The notes under the pieces: generated by a model
The model's input: only the letters and a program-made list of their open reading frames with translations
Told to the model about the DNA's origin: nothing
Database searches by the model: none
Made by a program: the position numbers and the translations under genes
Assembly: GCA_031263945.1 (NCBI GenBank)
Contig: JAISEW010000105.1
Coordinates: 1-5,059 of the forward strand
Direction of reading: 5' to 3'
DNA length: 5,059 bases
From: Gracilibacteraceae bacterium
GTDB lineage: Bacteria; Bacillota; Desulfitobacteriia; Desulfitobacteriales; Syntrophobotulaceae
Shown here: one piece after another, positions 1 to 5,059 of the stretch
Numbering within the stretch: position 1 is the stretch's first letter
Layout of the letters: every line of letters starts with the position of its first letter

Positions 1-871
1 GCAAACGGGCGACGAGGGGCGGCAGGATGACGTCATGGCGTTTGACGAGGGAAAACAGCACTTTATCCGGACTCAGCGCGCTTTGGTCCGTTTCCGAACC
101 GATGAGCCACAGGTTTTCCCCCGTGCCGGCGGCGTCGATCACGCCGCTGCCGGCGGCGCCCACCAGATTAAAAATAACGTCCGTGCCGTTCACCTGCATC
201 TGATCGGCCATGGCCGCGACATGAGAGCGCGTGGGCGCGTCGCCTGCCAGACCCTTCATGATCTCCTGGTTGGAGCGGGCGAGCGAACTTCCCTCCCGAA
301 ATCCGGCGTAATACCGCTGCGTGAGGGCGTTATCCCGGTCGCTGATAAAACCCAGCACATGCGATTGGCTGACGACCCCGGCCAGATACCCGGCGACAAA
401 ACCGGCTTCTTCCCCTTTGTAATTGACCGCGAGCAGATTGGCCGGGACAGCGCCGGTCCAGGCGGCGTCCACGATGATATACCGGCTGTCCGGGTTCGCC
501 GCCGCGGCCGCGGCGACCGCCGCCGCGGAATTCGCGCCGAAAGTTATGACGACGTCGGCGCCTTTTTTCTGGAGTTCCAGCAGGCGGGCGTCGTAATCCT
601 TGACGGTGCGCGCCTCCACATAAGCCACGCCGGCGCCGGTCTCCGCCTGGATCTGCGTCAGCGCCGCCCAGGCCGAAGCGTAATAGTCCCCGCTCACGCC
701 TTCCGCTCCCGTAATAAGGGCGACGCGCGGCGTTCCTTCCCCAAACAGTTCCAAGCCCACGTCCTGCCCCAGCCCGCCGGGCAGTTCCACCCGGTCGCAC
801 GCGGCCAGCGCGCTCAACAGGCATAAAGCCGCGAACATTATAAATCCCCGCAGCGCCAGACTATTTTTCAT
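1..871 (-). CDS. BMP/PnrA-family ABC transporter substrate-binding lipoprotein (3' end cut by window edge)
   Basis: 290 codons are visible, read from ATG at 871; the C-terminus lies outside. Residues 1-25 form a lipoprotein signal: a short basic n-region (K2, R8), a hydrophobic core, and the lipobox LAAC with C25 as the lipidated cysteine, so the mature protein should be anchored outside the cytoplasmic membrane. The rest follows the BMP (Bmp/Med/PnrA) fold: VALITG at 50-55, ADVVITFGANS at 105-115, NPDSRYIIVDA at 126-136, NYKGEEAGFVAGYLAG at 150-165, VLGFISD at 172-178, GTDVIFNLVGAAGSGV at 229-244, LIGSETDQ at 256-263 and SLVKRHD at 274-280. Family members deliver purine nucleosides or similar ligands to an ABC importer; the ligand here is inferred only. 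Two details differ from the usual pattern: the early DxSFN signature is not recognisable (GDYY at 61-64), and E260 stands where GVD-type sequences have Asp. The gene starts 5 bases after the thrS stop. A GGAG lies 13 bases upstream of ATG, a long spacing. An in-frame ATG at codon 12 would lose the basic n-region, so 871 is preferred. Confidence 0.9.
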   Translation of the reverse strand, partial: MKNSLALRGFIMFAALCLLSALAACDRVELPGGLGQDVGLELFGEGTPRVALITGAEGVSGDYYASAWAALTQIQAETGAGVAYVEARTVKDYDARLLELQKKGADVVITFGANSAAAVAAAAAANPDSRYIIVDAAWTGAVPANLLAVNYKGEEAGFVAGYLAGVVSQSHVLGFISDRDNALTQRYYAGFREGSSLARSNQEIMKGLAGDAPTRSHVAAMADQMQVNGTDVIFNLVGAAGSGVIDAAGTGENLWLIGSETDQSALSPDKVLFSLVKRHDVILPPLVARL

Positions 872-876
872 AATAT

Positions 877-2808
877 TCAAATAACTCCATCGGGTAATTT
901 TTTCGCGCGGATCTCCTCGCCCATCAGGGTCATAAGCGCGTCCAGGCTCATTTTTTCCGAATCCTGCCGCCCGTAACGGCGCGCGGCCACGGAGTTTTCC
1001 AGCTCCTCCGCGTCCCCGACCACCAAAGTGAACGGTATTTTCTCCACCTGCGCTTCCCTGATCTTGTAGTTCAGTTTTTCCCGCCGCCCGTCCACTTCGG
1101 CGCGGATCCCGGCTTCGGTCAGGGCGGAGCGCACGCGGGCGGCATACTCGCCGTGCCTGTCGCTGATCGGCAGCACCCGCGCCTGCACCGGGGCCAGCCA
1201 CAGCGGAAAAGCGCCGGCGTACTGCTCCGTCAGCAAAGCGATGAAGCGCTCGATGCTGCCGTAGATGGTGCGGTGGACCATGACGGGCCGGTGTTTTTCC
1301 CCGTCCTCGCCGATATAATTCAGGTCGAATTTTTCCGGCATCTGAAAATCCAGCTGGATGGTCCCGCATTGCCAGGTGCGGTCCAGGCAGTCTTTTAGAT
1401 GAAAGTCGATTTTCGGGCCGTAAAAAGCCCCGTCGCCCGGGTTGATCTTATAAGCGACGCCGCGCGCGCGCAAAGCTTCCGCCAGAACGCCGGTCGCCTG
1501 TTCCCAGTCCTCCGCCGCGCCCATCGAGTGTTCCGGCCGGGTGGACAGTTCCACCTCATAGGCGAATCCGAAGGTCTTGTAAAAATAATCGACCAGGTCG
1601 ATGACCCCGACGATTTCTTCTTTGACCTGAGAAGGCGTCATGAAAATATGCGCGTCGTCCTGGGTGAAATTGCGCACGCGCAAAAGGCCGTGCAGGACGC
1701 CCGAAAGCTCGTGGCGGTGCACCAGGCCCAGCTCGCCGCAGCGAATGGGCAGATCGCGGTAGCTGCGCAGTTTGGTTTTGTACATGATCATGCCGCCGGG
1801 ACAGTTCATCGGTTTTATGGCGTAGTCCTCGCCGTCAACCTGGGTGAAATACATGTTTTCCCGGTAATGGTCCCAATGCCCGGATTCCTCCCACAGCTCC
1901 CGCCGCAGAATGATCGGGGTGCGGATCTCGTCATACCCTCTTTTCAGATGTTCCCGCCGCCAGAAGTCCTCCAGCGCGTTGCGCAGGATCATGCCTTTAG
2001 GATGGAAAAAAGGAAAACCGGGACCTTCCTCGTGCAGGCTGAACAGATCCAGCTCCTGCCCCAGTTTGCGGTGGTCGCGCCGCTTGGCTTCCTCCAGTTT
2101 GAAAAGAAAATCATCCAGCTCGGCTGTTTTCGCGAAAGCGTAGCCGTAAATGCGCTGAAGCATCTTGTTTTTTTCGTCGCCGCGCCAGTAAGCGCCCGCG
2201 ACGCTGTGCAGGCGGAAAGCTTTCAGCGCTTTTGTCGACGGCACATGCGGCCCGGCGCACAGATCGGTGAAATCGCCCTGCGTGTAAAGCGAGATGACCG
2301 CGTCCTCCGCCAGTCCGTCGATCAGCTCTACCTTGTATTTTTCGCCCCGTTCCCGGAAAAAAGCGAGCGCTTCCGCGCGGGAGACTTCGCGGCGCGTAAA
2401 AGGCAGATCCTCTTTCACCAGGCGTTTCATCTCTTTTTCGAGGGCGCTCAGATCATCCGGCGTGAAAACGTGTTCGGAGTCCAGGTCATAGTAAAATCCA
2501 TTGGCGACAGCCGGGCCTATGCCGAATTTGACGCCGGGAAACAGGCGGGCCACCGCCTGCGCCATCAGGTGCGAGGTAGAATGTCTCAGCACCTCCAGGC
2601 CTTCGCTGTCATCCGGCAGCACAAACTCCACCCGCGCGTCCGCCGTCAGCGCGGCGGAGAGATCCGTGAGCGCCCCGTCCACACGCGCGGCTATCGCCAT
2701 ACGGGCCAGAGCGGGGGAAACGGATTCAGCCAAGCCGCGCAGCGAGCCGCCCTGCTCAAATTCACGCGCGGCGCCGTCTTTCAGCGTTATTTTCAACATC
2801 GCCGCCAT
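877..2808 (-). CDS. thrS: Threonine--tRNA ligase (threonyl-tRNA synthetase)
   Basis: This class II cytoplasmic enzyme charges tRNA-Thr with threonine in an ATP-dependent reaction and hydrolyses mis-made Ser-tRNA-Thr. The 643 residues match the usual bacterial length of about 640. Order of domains: TGS domain (about 4-65); editing domain with the HxxxH pair H76/H80 and the CxxxH pair C184/H188; catalytic core (about 245-535) with motif 2 around HRHELSGVLHGLLRVRNFTQ (364-383) and motif 3 around HRTIYGSIERF (512-522); and the anticodon-binding domain (about 540-636). The catalytic zinc ligands are all present: C336 in MNCPGG, H387 in DDAHIF and H512 in MVHRTI. The reading frame stays open to a GTG at 2874. 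That codon lies inside the promoter spacer, and residues before the TGS domain have no family counterpart. ATG 2808 has a good ribosome binding site 7 bases upstream and is chosen. ATG at 2799 (3 codons in) is a less likely alternative. A BMP lipoprotein gene follows directly. Confidence 0.97.
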   Translation of the reverse strand: MAAMLKITLKDGAAREFEQGGSLRGLAESVSPALARMAIAARVDGALTDLSAALTADARVEFVLPDDSEGLEVLRHSTSHLMAQAVARLFPGVKFGIGPAVANGFYYDLDSEHVFTPDDLSALEKEMKRLVKEDLPFTRREVSRAEALAFFRERGEKYKVELIDGLAEDAVISLYTQGDFTDLCAGPHVPSTKALKAFRLHSVAGAYWRGDEKNKMLQRIYGYAFAKTAELDDFLFKLEEAKRRDHRKLGQELDLFSLHEEGPGFPFFHPKGMILRNALEDFWRREHLKRGYDEIRTPIILRRELWEESGHWDHYRENMYFTQVDGEDYAIKPMNCPGGMIMYKTKLRSYRDLPIRCGELGLVHRHELSGVLHGLLRVRNFTQDDAHIFMTPSQVKEEIVGVIDLVDYFYKTFGFAYEVELSTRPEHSMGAAEDWEQATGVLAEALRARGVAYKINPGDGAFYGPKIDFHLKDCLDRTWQCGTIQLDFQMPEKFDLNYIGEDGEKHRPVMVHRTIYGSIERFIALLTEQYAGAFPLWLAPVQARVLPISDRHGEYAARVRSALTEAGIRAEVDGRREKLNYKIREAQVEKIPFTLVVGDAEELENSVAARRYGRQDSEKMSLDALMTLMGEEIRAKKLPDGVI

Positions 2809-2815
2809 TAATCGT

Positions 2816-2821
2816 CCACCT
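2816..2821 (-). promoter_or_regulatory. Ribosome binding site that fixes the thrS start
   Basis: On the minus strand AGGTGG lies 7 bases before ATG at 2808, within a purine-rich GAGAGAGGTGG run. The upstream GTG at 2874 has no comparable site and falls inside the promoter. This supports 2808 as the thrS start. Confidence 0.8.
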
Positions 2822-2864
2822 CTCTCACAGTCGATGCAATCGTTGGAAACCCTTTTGCCGCCAT

Positions 2865-2893
2865 AGTATATCACGCCGGGCGGGAATTGTCCA
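2865..2893 (-). promoter_or_regulatory. Predicted sigma-70/sigma-A promoter of thrS
   Basis: Minus strand: -35 TGGACA (2893-2888), 17-base spacer, -10 TATACT (2870-2865). Each hexamer has five of six consensus bases and the spacing is ideal. Transcription should start near 2858, giving a leader of only about 50 bases before ATG 2808. That is too short for a T-box tRNA-sensing leader, the common control of aminoacyl-tRNA synthetase genes in Bacillota. Confidence 0.75.
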
Positions 2894-2907
2894 CCGCGGT
2901 TTTATGC

Positions 2908-2936
2908 TTGACAGATCTTGGCGCTTCTGTTAGTAT
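2908..2936 (+). promoter_or_regulatory. Predicted sigma-70/sigma-A promoter facing the symporter gene
   Basis: Plus strand: perfect -35 TTGACA (2908-2913), 17-base spacer, -10 TAGTAT (2931-2936, four of six consensus bases). Its -35 is only 14 bases from the -35 of the thrS promoter, so the two diverge back to back. Start of transcription near 2943 would leave an untranslated leader of about 280 bases before the symporter ATG at 3222. I see no better promoter closer to that gene. Confidence 0.6.
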
Positions 2937-2945
2937 AGGGTCGTG

Positions 2946-2960
2946 GCCGGCGCGGCCGGC
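2946..2960. repeat. GC-rich perfect inverted repeat just after the plus-strand promoter
   Basis: GCCGGC, a 3-base GCG loop, then GCCGGC again. Because GCCGGC is its own reverse complement, this reads as both an inverted and a direct repeat. It sits within the first 20 bases of the predicted plus-strand transcript. It could be a 5' hairpin, a repressor site or simply a GC-rich chance pattern; the sequence cannot decide between these. Confidence 0.4.
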
Positions 2961-3066
2961 GGCATGTTGTACGGTAGTGTGGTAAGGTCTATTATTTGTA
3001 GAACGGAAGGATGGCAGAAAATGGATTTGCATGCGCTTTTTTGCGTTGTTTTGTTCAGGCACGGAT

Positions 3067-3086
3067 TCCGGCGGATCGCCGCCGGA
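3067..3086. repeat. 8-bp perfect hairpin in the symporter leader
   Basis: TCCGGCGG, loop ATCG, then CCGCCGGA: a perfect 8-bp GC-rich stem with a 4-base loop. A run of six T begins at 3100, 13 bases after the stem. That is too far for a standard intrinsic terminator, so it is listed only as a structure. It may be part of the adjacent dispersed repeat. Confidence 0.5.
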
Positions 3087-3109
3087 GCGGGAGGTCTGAT
3101 TTTTTATTG

Positions 3110-3184
3110 CCGCGGGAACTGGATTGCTCGCAATGACGCTGGGGGCCTGAATGGCGCTTCTCGCAATGACGATGGAGGCCTGAA
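3110..3184. repeat. Degenerate copies of a dispersed intergenic repeat, as two direct units 33 bases apart
   Basis: Units at 3127-3151 and 3160-3184 match at 23 of 25 bases: each begins CTCGCAATGACG and ends GGCCTGAA. The first unit also carries the small inverted repeat ATTGC-TC-GCAAT (3123-3134), preceded by a GGGAACTGG stretch. From memory, GGATTGC...GCAATGACG with a hairpin between is a widespread non-coding repeat in many bacterial genomes; here the central hairpin looks deleted or shrunken. The direct repeat is seen in the sequence. Membership in a genome-wide family is inference. Confidence 0.6.
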
Positions 3185-3221
3185 GAACTGTAACCAAAAA
3201 TTATAGACGGGAGCGATATCA

Positions 3222-4763
3222 ATGTTTGCTAAAACTTTTTTGCTGATCATATTCATCGCGGTCATGGCGGGGGTCGGGGTGTACTCCCGGAAAAAAGCTC
3301 TGGACGTGAGCGGGTTCGTCCTCGGCGGGCGCAATATGGGGCCGTGGATGACGGCTTTTGCTTATGGGACTACGTATTTTTCCGCGGTGGTTTTTGTCGG
3401 TTACGCCGGACAGTTCGGCTGGCGCTACGGTATCGCCGCCACCTGGATCGGGCTCGGCAACGCTTTCATCGGCTGCCTGCTGGCCTGGGTGGTCCTCGGC
3501 CGGCGCACGCGCGTCATGACCAACCATATAGGTTCCGCCACGATGCCGGATTTTTTCGGCGCCCGCTACAACAGCCCCGCCCTGAAAATAGTTTCCTCCG
3601 CCATCATCTTTGTCTTCCTGATCCCTTACACCTCGTCCATTTATAACGGGCTGTCCCTCCTGTTCGGCATGGCTTTTGACGCGCCTTACTGGGCCTGCGT
3701 CCTCGTCATGGCGGCGCTGACCGCCGTTTATGTGGTGCTGGGCGGTTATGTGGCGACGACGATCAATGATTTCATCCAGGGCCTGATCATGCTGCTGGGC
3801 GTCGGCTGCGTCGTCTGGGCCACTTTGGCCGGCCGCGGCGGTTTTATGGCCGCCCTGCGCGAACTGGCGGAGATCCCCAGCGACGCGCCGGCCACTTTCG
3901 GCCAGCCGGGCGCTTTTGTCTCGTTTTTCGGCCCCGATCCGCAAAACCTGCTCGGCGTCATTATTCTGACCTCGCTGGGCACTTGGGGGCTGCCGCAAAT
4001 GGTGCATAAGTTTTACACGATCCGGAGCGAAAAAGCCATCGCCGCCGGCACGATCATTTCCACCCTGTTTGCCGTGATAATATCCTGCGGCTGTTACTTC
4101 CTCGGCGGTTTCAGCCGTCTGTTCGACGATCCCTCCCTGTACGGCGGCTCGGGCGCCGTCGCCTATGACCGGGTCATTCCCTTCATGCTCTCCGCCTTGC
4201 CGGACATCCTGATCGGGCTCATCGTCATCCTCGTCCTCTCGGCCTCGATGTCCACGCTCTCCTCTCTCGTCATCACCTCCAGCTCGACGCTGACGCTGGA
4301 TTTTCTCGGGCACACCGTCCTGCGCGGCATGTCGGAAAAAACCAAACTCCTGCTGATCCGGGTCTTTGTCGTCGTGTTCATCACCGTCTGCACGCTGCTG
4401 GCCTTGGATCCGCCCACCTTCATCGCGCAGCTCATGGGCATTTCCTGGGGGGCGCTCGCCGGCTCCTTTCTGGCGCCTTTCCTCTACGGCCTTTACTGGA
4501 AAAGGGTCAGCCGGGCGGCGGTGTGGGCCAGTTTCGCCTTCGGCGTCGGTCTTACCGTTTCCAACATGTTCCTCAAGTTTTTCGCCTCGCCGATAAACGC
4601 CGGCGCCTGCGCCATGCTGATCGGGTTGCTGCTGACTCCGCTGGTTTCCCTTATTTTTCCAAATAGGGACCGAGAGGCGGTCGAGCGGATATTCAGCTGT
4701 TACAACGAAAAAACCGAAGCCCCGCAGCGCCTGTTTTTGCCGGAGCAGAACGGGCGCGGCTAG
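3222..4763 (+). CDS. Sodium:solute symporter, SSS family, substrate unknown
   Basis: This 513-residue inner-membrane protein should use the sodium gradient to import a small organic solute. About 13 hydrophobic segments can be traced (roughly 5-20, 41-62, 70-92, 122-140, 155-175, 185-203, 242-258, 272-296, 325-350, 377-395, 405-424, 432-452, 460-480), the family topology, followed by a polar tail. Family signatures: FVLGGRNMG (32-40), ARYNSPAL (114-121), VLGGYVATTINDFIQG (172-187) and LSASMSTLSSLVITSSSTLT (339-358). In the last motif S344/T345 correspond by motif to the sodium-site Ser/Thr pair of PutP. The second segment reads TTYFSAVVFVG, closer to the pantothenate transporter PanF than to PutP, whose conserved SDxSGW stretch is missing; proline transport is therefore unlikely. 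Length is normal for the family. The start is supported by GGGAG (3209-3213) 8 bases before ATG. No partner gene in the window points to a substrate, and no terminator is visible after the stop. Confidence 0.93.
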   Translation: MFAKTFLLIIFIAVMAGVGVYSRKKALDVSGFVLGGRNMGPWMTAFAYGTTYFSAVVFVGYAGQFGWRYGIAATWIGLGNAFIGCLLAWVVLGRRTRVMTNHIGSATMPDFFGARYNSPALKIVSSAIIFVFLIPYTSSIYNGLSLLFGMAFDAPYWACVLVMAALTAVYVVLGGYVATTINDFIQGLIMLLGVGCVVWATLAGRGGFMAALRELAEIPSDAPATFGQPGAFVSFFGPDPQNLLGVIILTSLGTWGLPQMVHKFYTIRSEKAIAAGTIISTLFAVIISCGCYFLGGFSRLFDDPSLYGGSGAVAYDRVIPFMLSALPDILIGLIVILVLSASMSTLSSLVITSSSTLTLDFLGHTVLRGMSEKTKLLLIRVFVVVFITVCTLLALDPPTFIAQLMGISWGALAGSFLAPFLYGLYWKRVSRAAVWASFAFGVGLTVSNMFLKFFASPINAGACAMLIGLLLTPLVSLIFPNRDREAVERIFSCYNEKTEAPQRLFLPEQNGRG

Positions 4764-4790
4764 TTAAAAGCAGAAAACAACTCATAATGC

Positions 4791-4819
4791 TTTACATGCG
4801 AACATATGTTTGGTATAAT
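4791..4819 (+). promoter_or_regulatory. Strong predicted promoter P1, probably SOS-regulated
   Basis: -35 TTTACA (4791-4796, five of six), 17-base spacer, -10 TATAAT (4814-4819, perfect). It begins 27 bases after the symporter stop and reads rightward to the truncated gene at 4967. The spacer is almost filled by a LexA-type operator, so a bound repressor would block RNA polymerase. Confidence 0.85.
4799..4812. promoter_or_regulatory. LexA (DinR) SOS box in the P1 spacer
   Basis: CGAACATATGTTTG fits the Gram-positive SOS box consensus CGAACRNRYGTTYG at every position, with a perfect central 10-base palindrome AACATATGTT. The pattern carries about 22 bits, so a chance hit in a window this size has a probability near 0.001. 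It lies between the -35 and -10 of a near-consensus promoter, where a functional operator would be expected. LexA cleavage after DNA damage should release P1. Confidence 0.85.
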
Positions 4820-4840
4820 GAGCAAAGCACCCGTTCGAAA

Positions 4841-4866
4841 GGGTATGTAAATGGCGAAACATACCC
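4841..4866 (+). other. Hairpin in the P1 transcript leader
   Basis: GGGTATGT (4841-4848) and ACATACCC (4859-4866) form a perfect 8-bp stem around a 10-base loop. The same GGGT can pair instead with ACCC at 4829-4832, flanking the self-complementary TTCGAA, so two mutually exclusive folds are possible. No T-run follows, so it is not an intrinsic terminator. If folded it would cover the GGG of the possible ribosome binding site of the mini-ORF at 4851. Confidence 0.45.
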
Positions 4867-4922
4867 CAAACGGCCTTGTTATTGACAATCCGCTTAAAAC
4901 ACGATACCATGACCAGGGTTAG
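4851..4922 (+). CDS. Possible 23-residue leader peptide ORF, uncertain
   Basis: ATG at 4851, after AAAGGG with 7 bases between, opens a 23-codon frame ending in TAG at 4920-4922. The product would begin MAKHTPNG and end RYHDQG. It has no recognisable domain, membrane segment or signal. It lies in the P1 transcript and contains promoter P2. Its start sits in the loop of the hairpin at 4841-4866. It may be a leader peptide of the SOS transcript or an accidental frame; the sequence alone favours neither. Confidence 0.2.
   Translation: MAKHTPNGLVIDNPLKTRYHDQG
4882..4910 (+). promoter_or_regulatory. Second predicted promoter P2 upstream of the truncated gene
   Basis: Perfect -35 TTGACA (4882-4887), 17-base spacer, -10 TACCAT (4905-4910, four of six). 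The start would be near 4917, about 50 bases before ATG 4967. No LexA box overlaps it, so it could give basal expression independent of the SOS-controlled P1. The weak -10 makes it less certain than P1. Confidence 0.5.
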
Positions 4923-4966
4923 CTTTTTCCATTACGAATTATAGACGCATGAGTGGAGGGACGACT

Positions 4967-5059
4967 ATGCAGCAGTTGTCAAATCCGCGGGACATAGTGT
5001 TATCAATGGGCTTTGTTCCGGCAGACGGCGAGAGCGAGGTCTATATAAAGTTATATCCT
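4967..5059 (+). CDS. N-terminal 31 codons of an unidentified, probably SOS-controlled gene
   Basis: ATG 4967 follows a strong ribosome binding site, GGAGGG (4955-4960), with 6 bases between, and the frame is open to the window edge. The visible part starts MQQLSNPRDIVLSMGFVP and continues ADGESEVYIKLYP. There is no signal peptide or membrane segment, so a cytoplasmic protein is likely. The pattern of a helix with DIVLSMGF, then a short acidic stretch and K-x-YP, reminds me of the N-terminal region of some N-6 DNA methylase/type I-like restriction proteins. With 31 residues this is a weak, memory-based inference, and the function should be treated as unknown. Codon use (two ATA, two TTA in 31 codons) and lower GC differ from the neighbouring genes and would fit acquired DNA. 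Two tandem promoters, the first with a LexA box, lie upstream. Confidence 0.75.
   Translation, partial: MQQLSNPRDIVLSMGFVPADGESEVYIKLYP

Larger units (their letters stand above)
2809..3221. other. 413-bp divergent intergenic region between thrS and the symporter gene
   Basis: No convincing protein gene lies here. The region holds the short thrS leader and promoter, a plus-strand promoter about 285 bases before the symporter start, GC-rich inverted repeats at 2946-2960 and 3067-3086, and a pair of degenerate direct repeats at 3127-3184. The small open frames on both strands (for example 2943-3206 plus and 2871-3197 minus) run through the repeats and overlap promoter elements. They give low-complexity translations typical of repeats, so they are not called. 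I recognise no known riboswitch or RNA gene in it. Confidence 0.7.

Noticed and set aside
330..824. A 164-codon minus-strand frame in the lipoprotein gene.
   Set aside because: It is a shifted frame of the same DNA, rich in Arg and Gly. The frame starting at 871 gives a signal peptide, lipobox and all BMP motifs without interruption.
1399..2811. A 470-codon open frame on the plus strand opposite thrS.
   Set aside because: It lies antisense to a complete, motif-perfect thrS. Its translation is Arg/Gln/His-rich without domains, as expected from a GC-rich shadow frame.
3067..3105. Hairpin followed by six T as an intrinsic terminator.
   Set aside because: Thirteen bases separate the stem from the T-run, too far for a standard terminator, and no gene ends upstream of it on the plus strand.
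2943..3206. An 87-codon plus-strand frame in the intergenic region, plus a 41-codon frame starting at 3011.
   Set aside because: The 87-codon frame starts with GTG at the predicted transcript start, without a ribosome binding site. In the 41-codon frame the GGAAGG abuts the ATG with no spacing. Both run into the dispersed repeat, whose translation (such as IARND or ELDCSQ) is typical of spurious repeat ORFs.
3199..3209. The 11-mer AATTATAGACG occurs before both plus-strand genes (3199-3209 and 4937-4947).
   Set aside because: A shared 11-mer is expected by chance a few times in 5 kb, the distances to the start codons differ (12 and 19 bases), and no -35 element lies at the right spacing for the first copy.
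3219..4313. A 364-codon open frame on the minus strand opposite the symporter gene.
   Set aside because: Its product is highly polar, repetitive in Asp, Gly and Gln, and lacks any domain. The opposite strand encodes a convincing membrane protein.
4829..4844. ACCC-GTTCGAAA-GGGT as a second LexA box or repressor site.
   Set aside because: It does not fit the CGAAC-N4-GTTYG pattern, and its symmetry is broken by a G/A mismatch. It is noted only as an alternative stem.

Overview
The window looks like chromosomal DNA from a moderately GC-rich bacterium, most likely a member of the Bacillota or a relative. The best lineage clue is a perfect match to the Gram-positive (DinR/LexA-type) SOS box near the right end. 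Well-spaced sigma-70/sigma-A promoters and GGAG-type ribosome binding sites fit this. No species can be named from the sequence alone.

Layout, left to right. (1) Positions 1-2808, minus strand: thrS, encoding a full-length class II threonyl-tRNA synthetase with its editing domain. It is followed after only 5 bases by a gene for a BMP/PnrA-family substrate-binding lipoprotein whose 3' end runs off the left edge. The pair is probably one transcript, driven from a promoter at 2865-2893. (2) Positions 2809-3221: a 413-bp divergent intergenic region. It holds the thrS promoter, a back-to-back plus-strand promoter (2908-2936), two GC-rich inverted repeats, and a pair of degenerate direct repeats that resemble a dispersed intergenic repeat. 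(3) Positions 3222-4763, plus strand: a complete sodium:solute symporter (SSS family) of about 13 membrane segments, substrate unknown. (4) Positions 4764-5059: an AT-richer stretch (127 G/C in 296 bases by hand count, 43%, against roughly 60% or more in the neighbouring genes). It carries a strong promoter with a LexA box in its spacer, a hairpin, a possible 23-codon leader ORF, a second promoter, and the first 31 codons of a further gene.

The first three regions are ordinary housekeeping and transport genes: protein synthesis (ThrRS), uptake of a nucleoside-like ligand (BMP protein), and sodium-coupled import (SSS). The right-hand end is the only part that looks accessory. A composition change, SOS-type control and a truncated gene with a faint resemblance to N-6 DNA methylase/restriction proteins together suggest that a DNA-damage-responsive, possibly defence-related locus begins there. 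Its identity cannot be settled from 31 codons. I found no CRISPR array, tRNA, rRNA, transposase or convincing intrinsic terminator.
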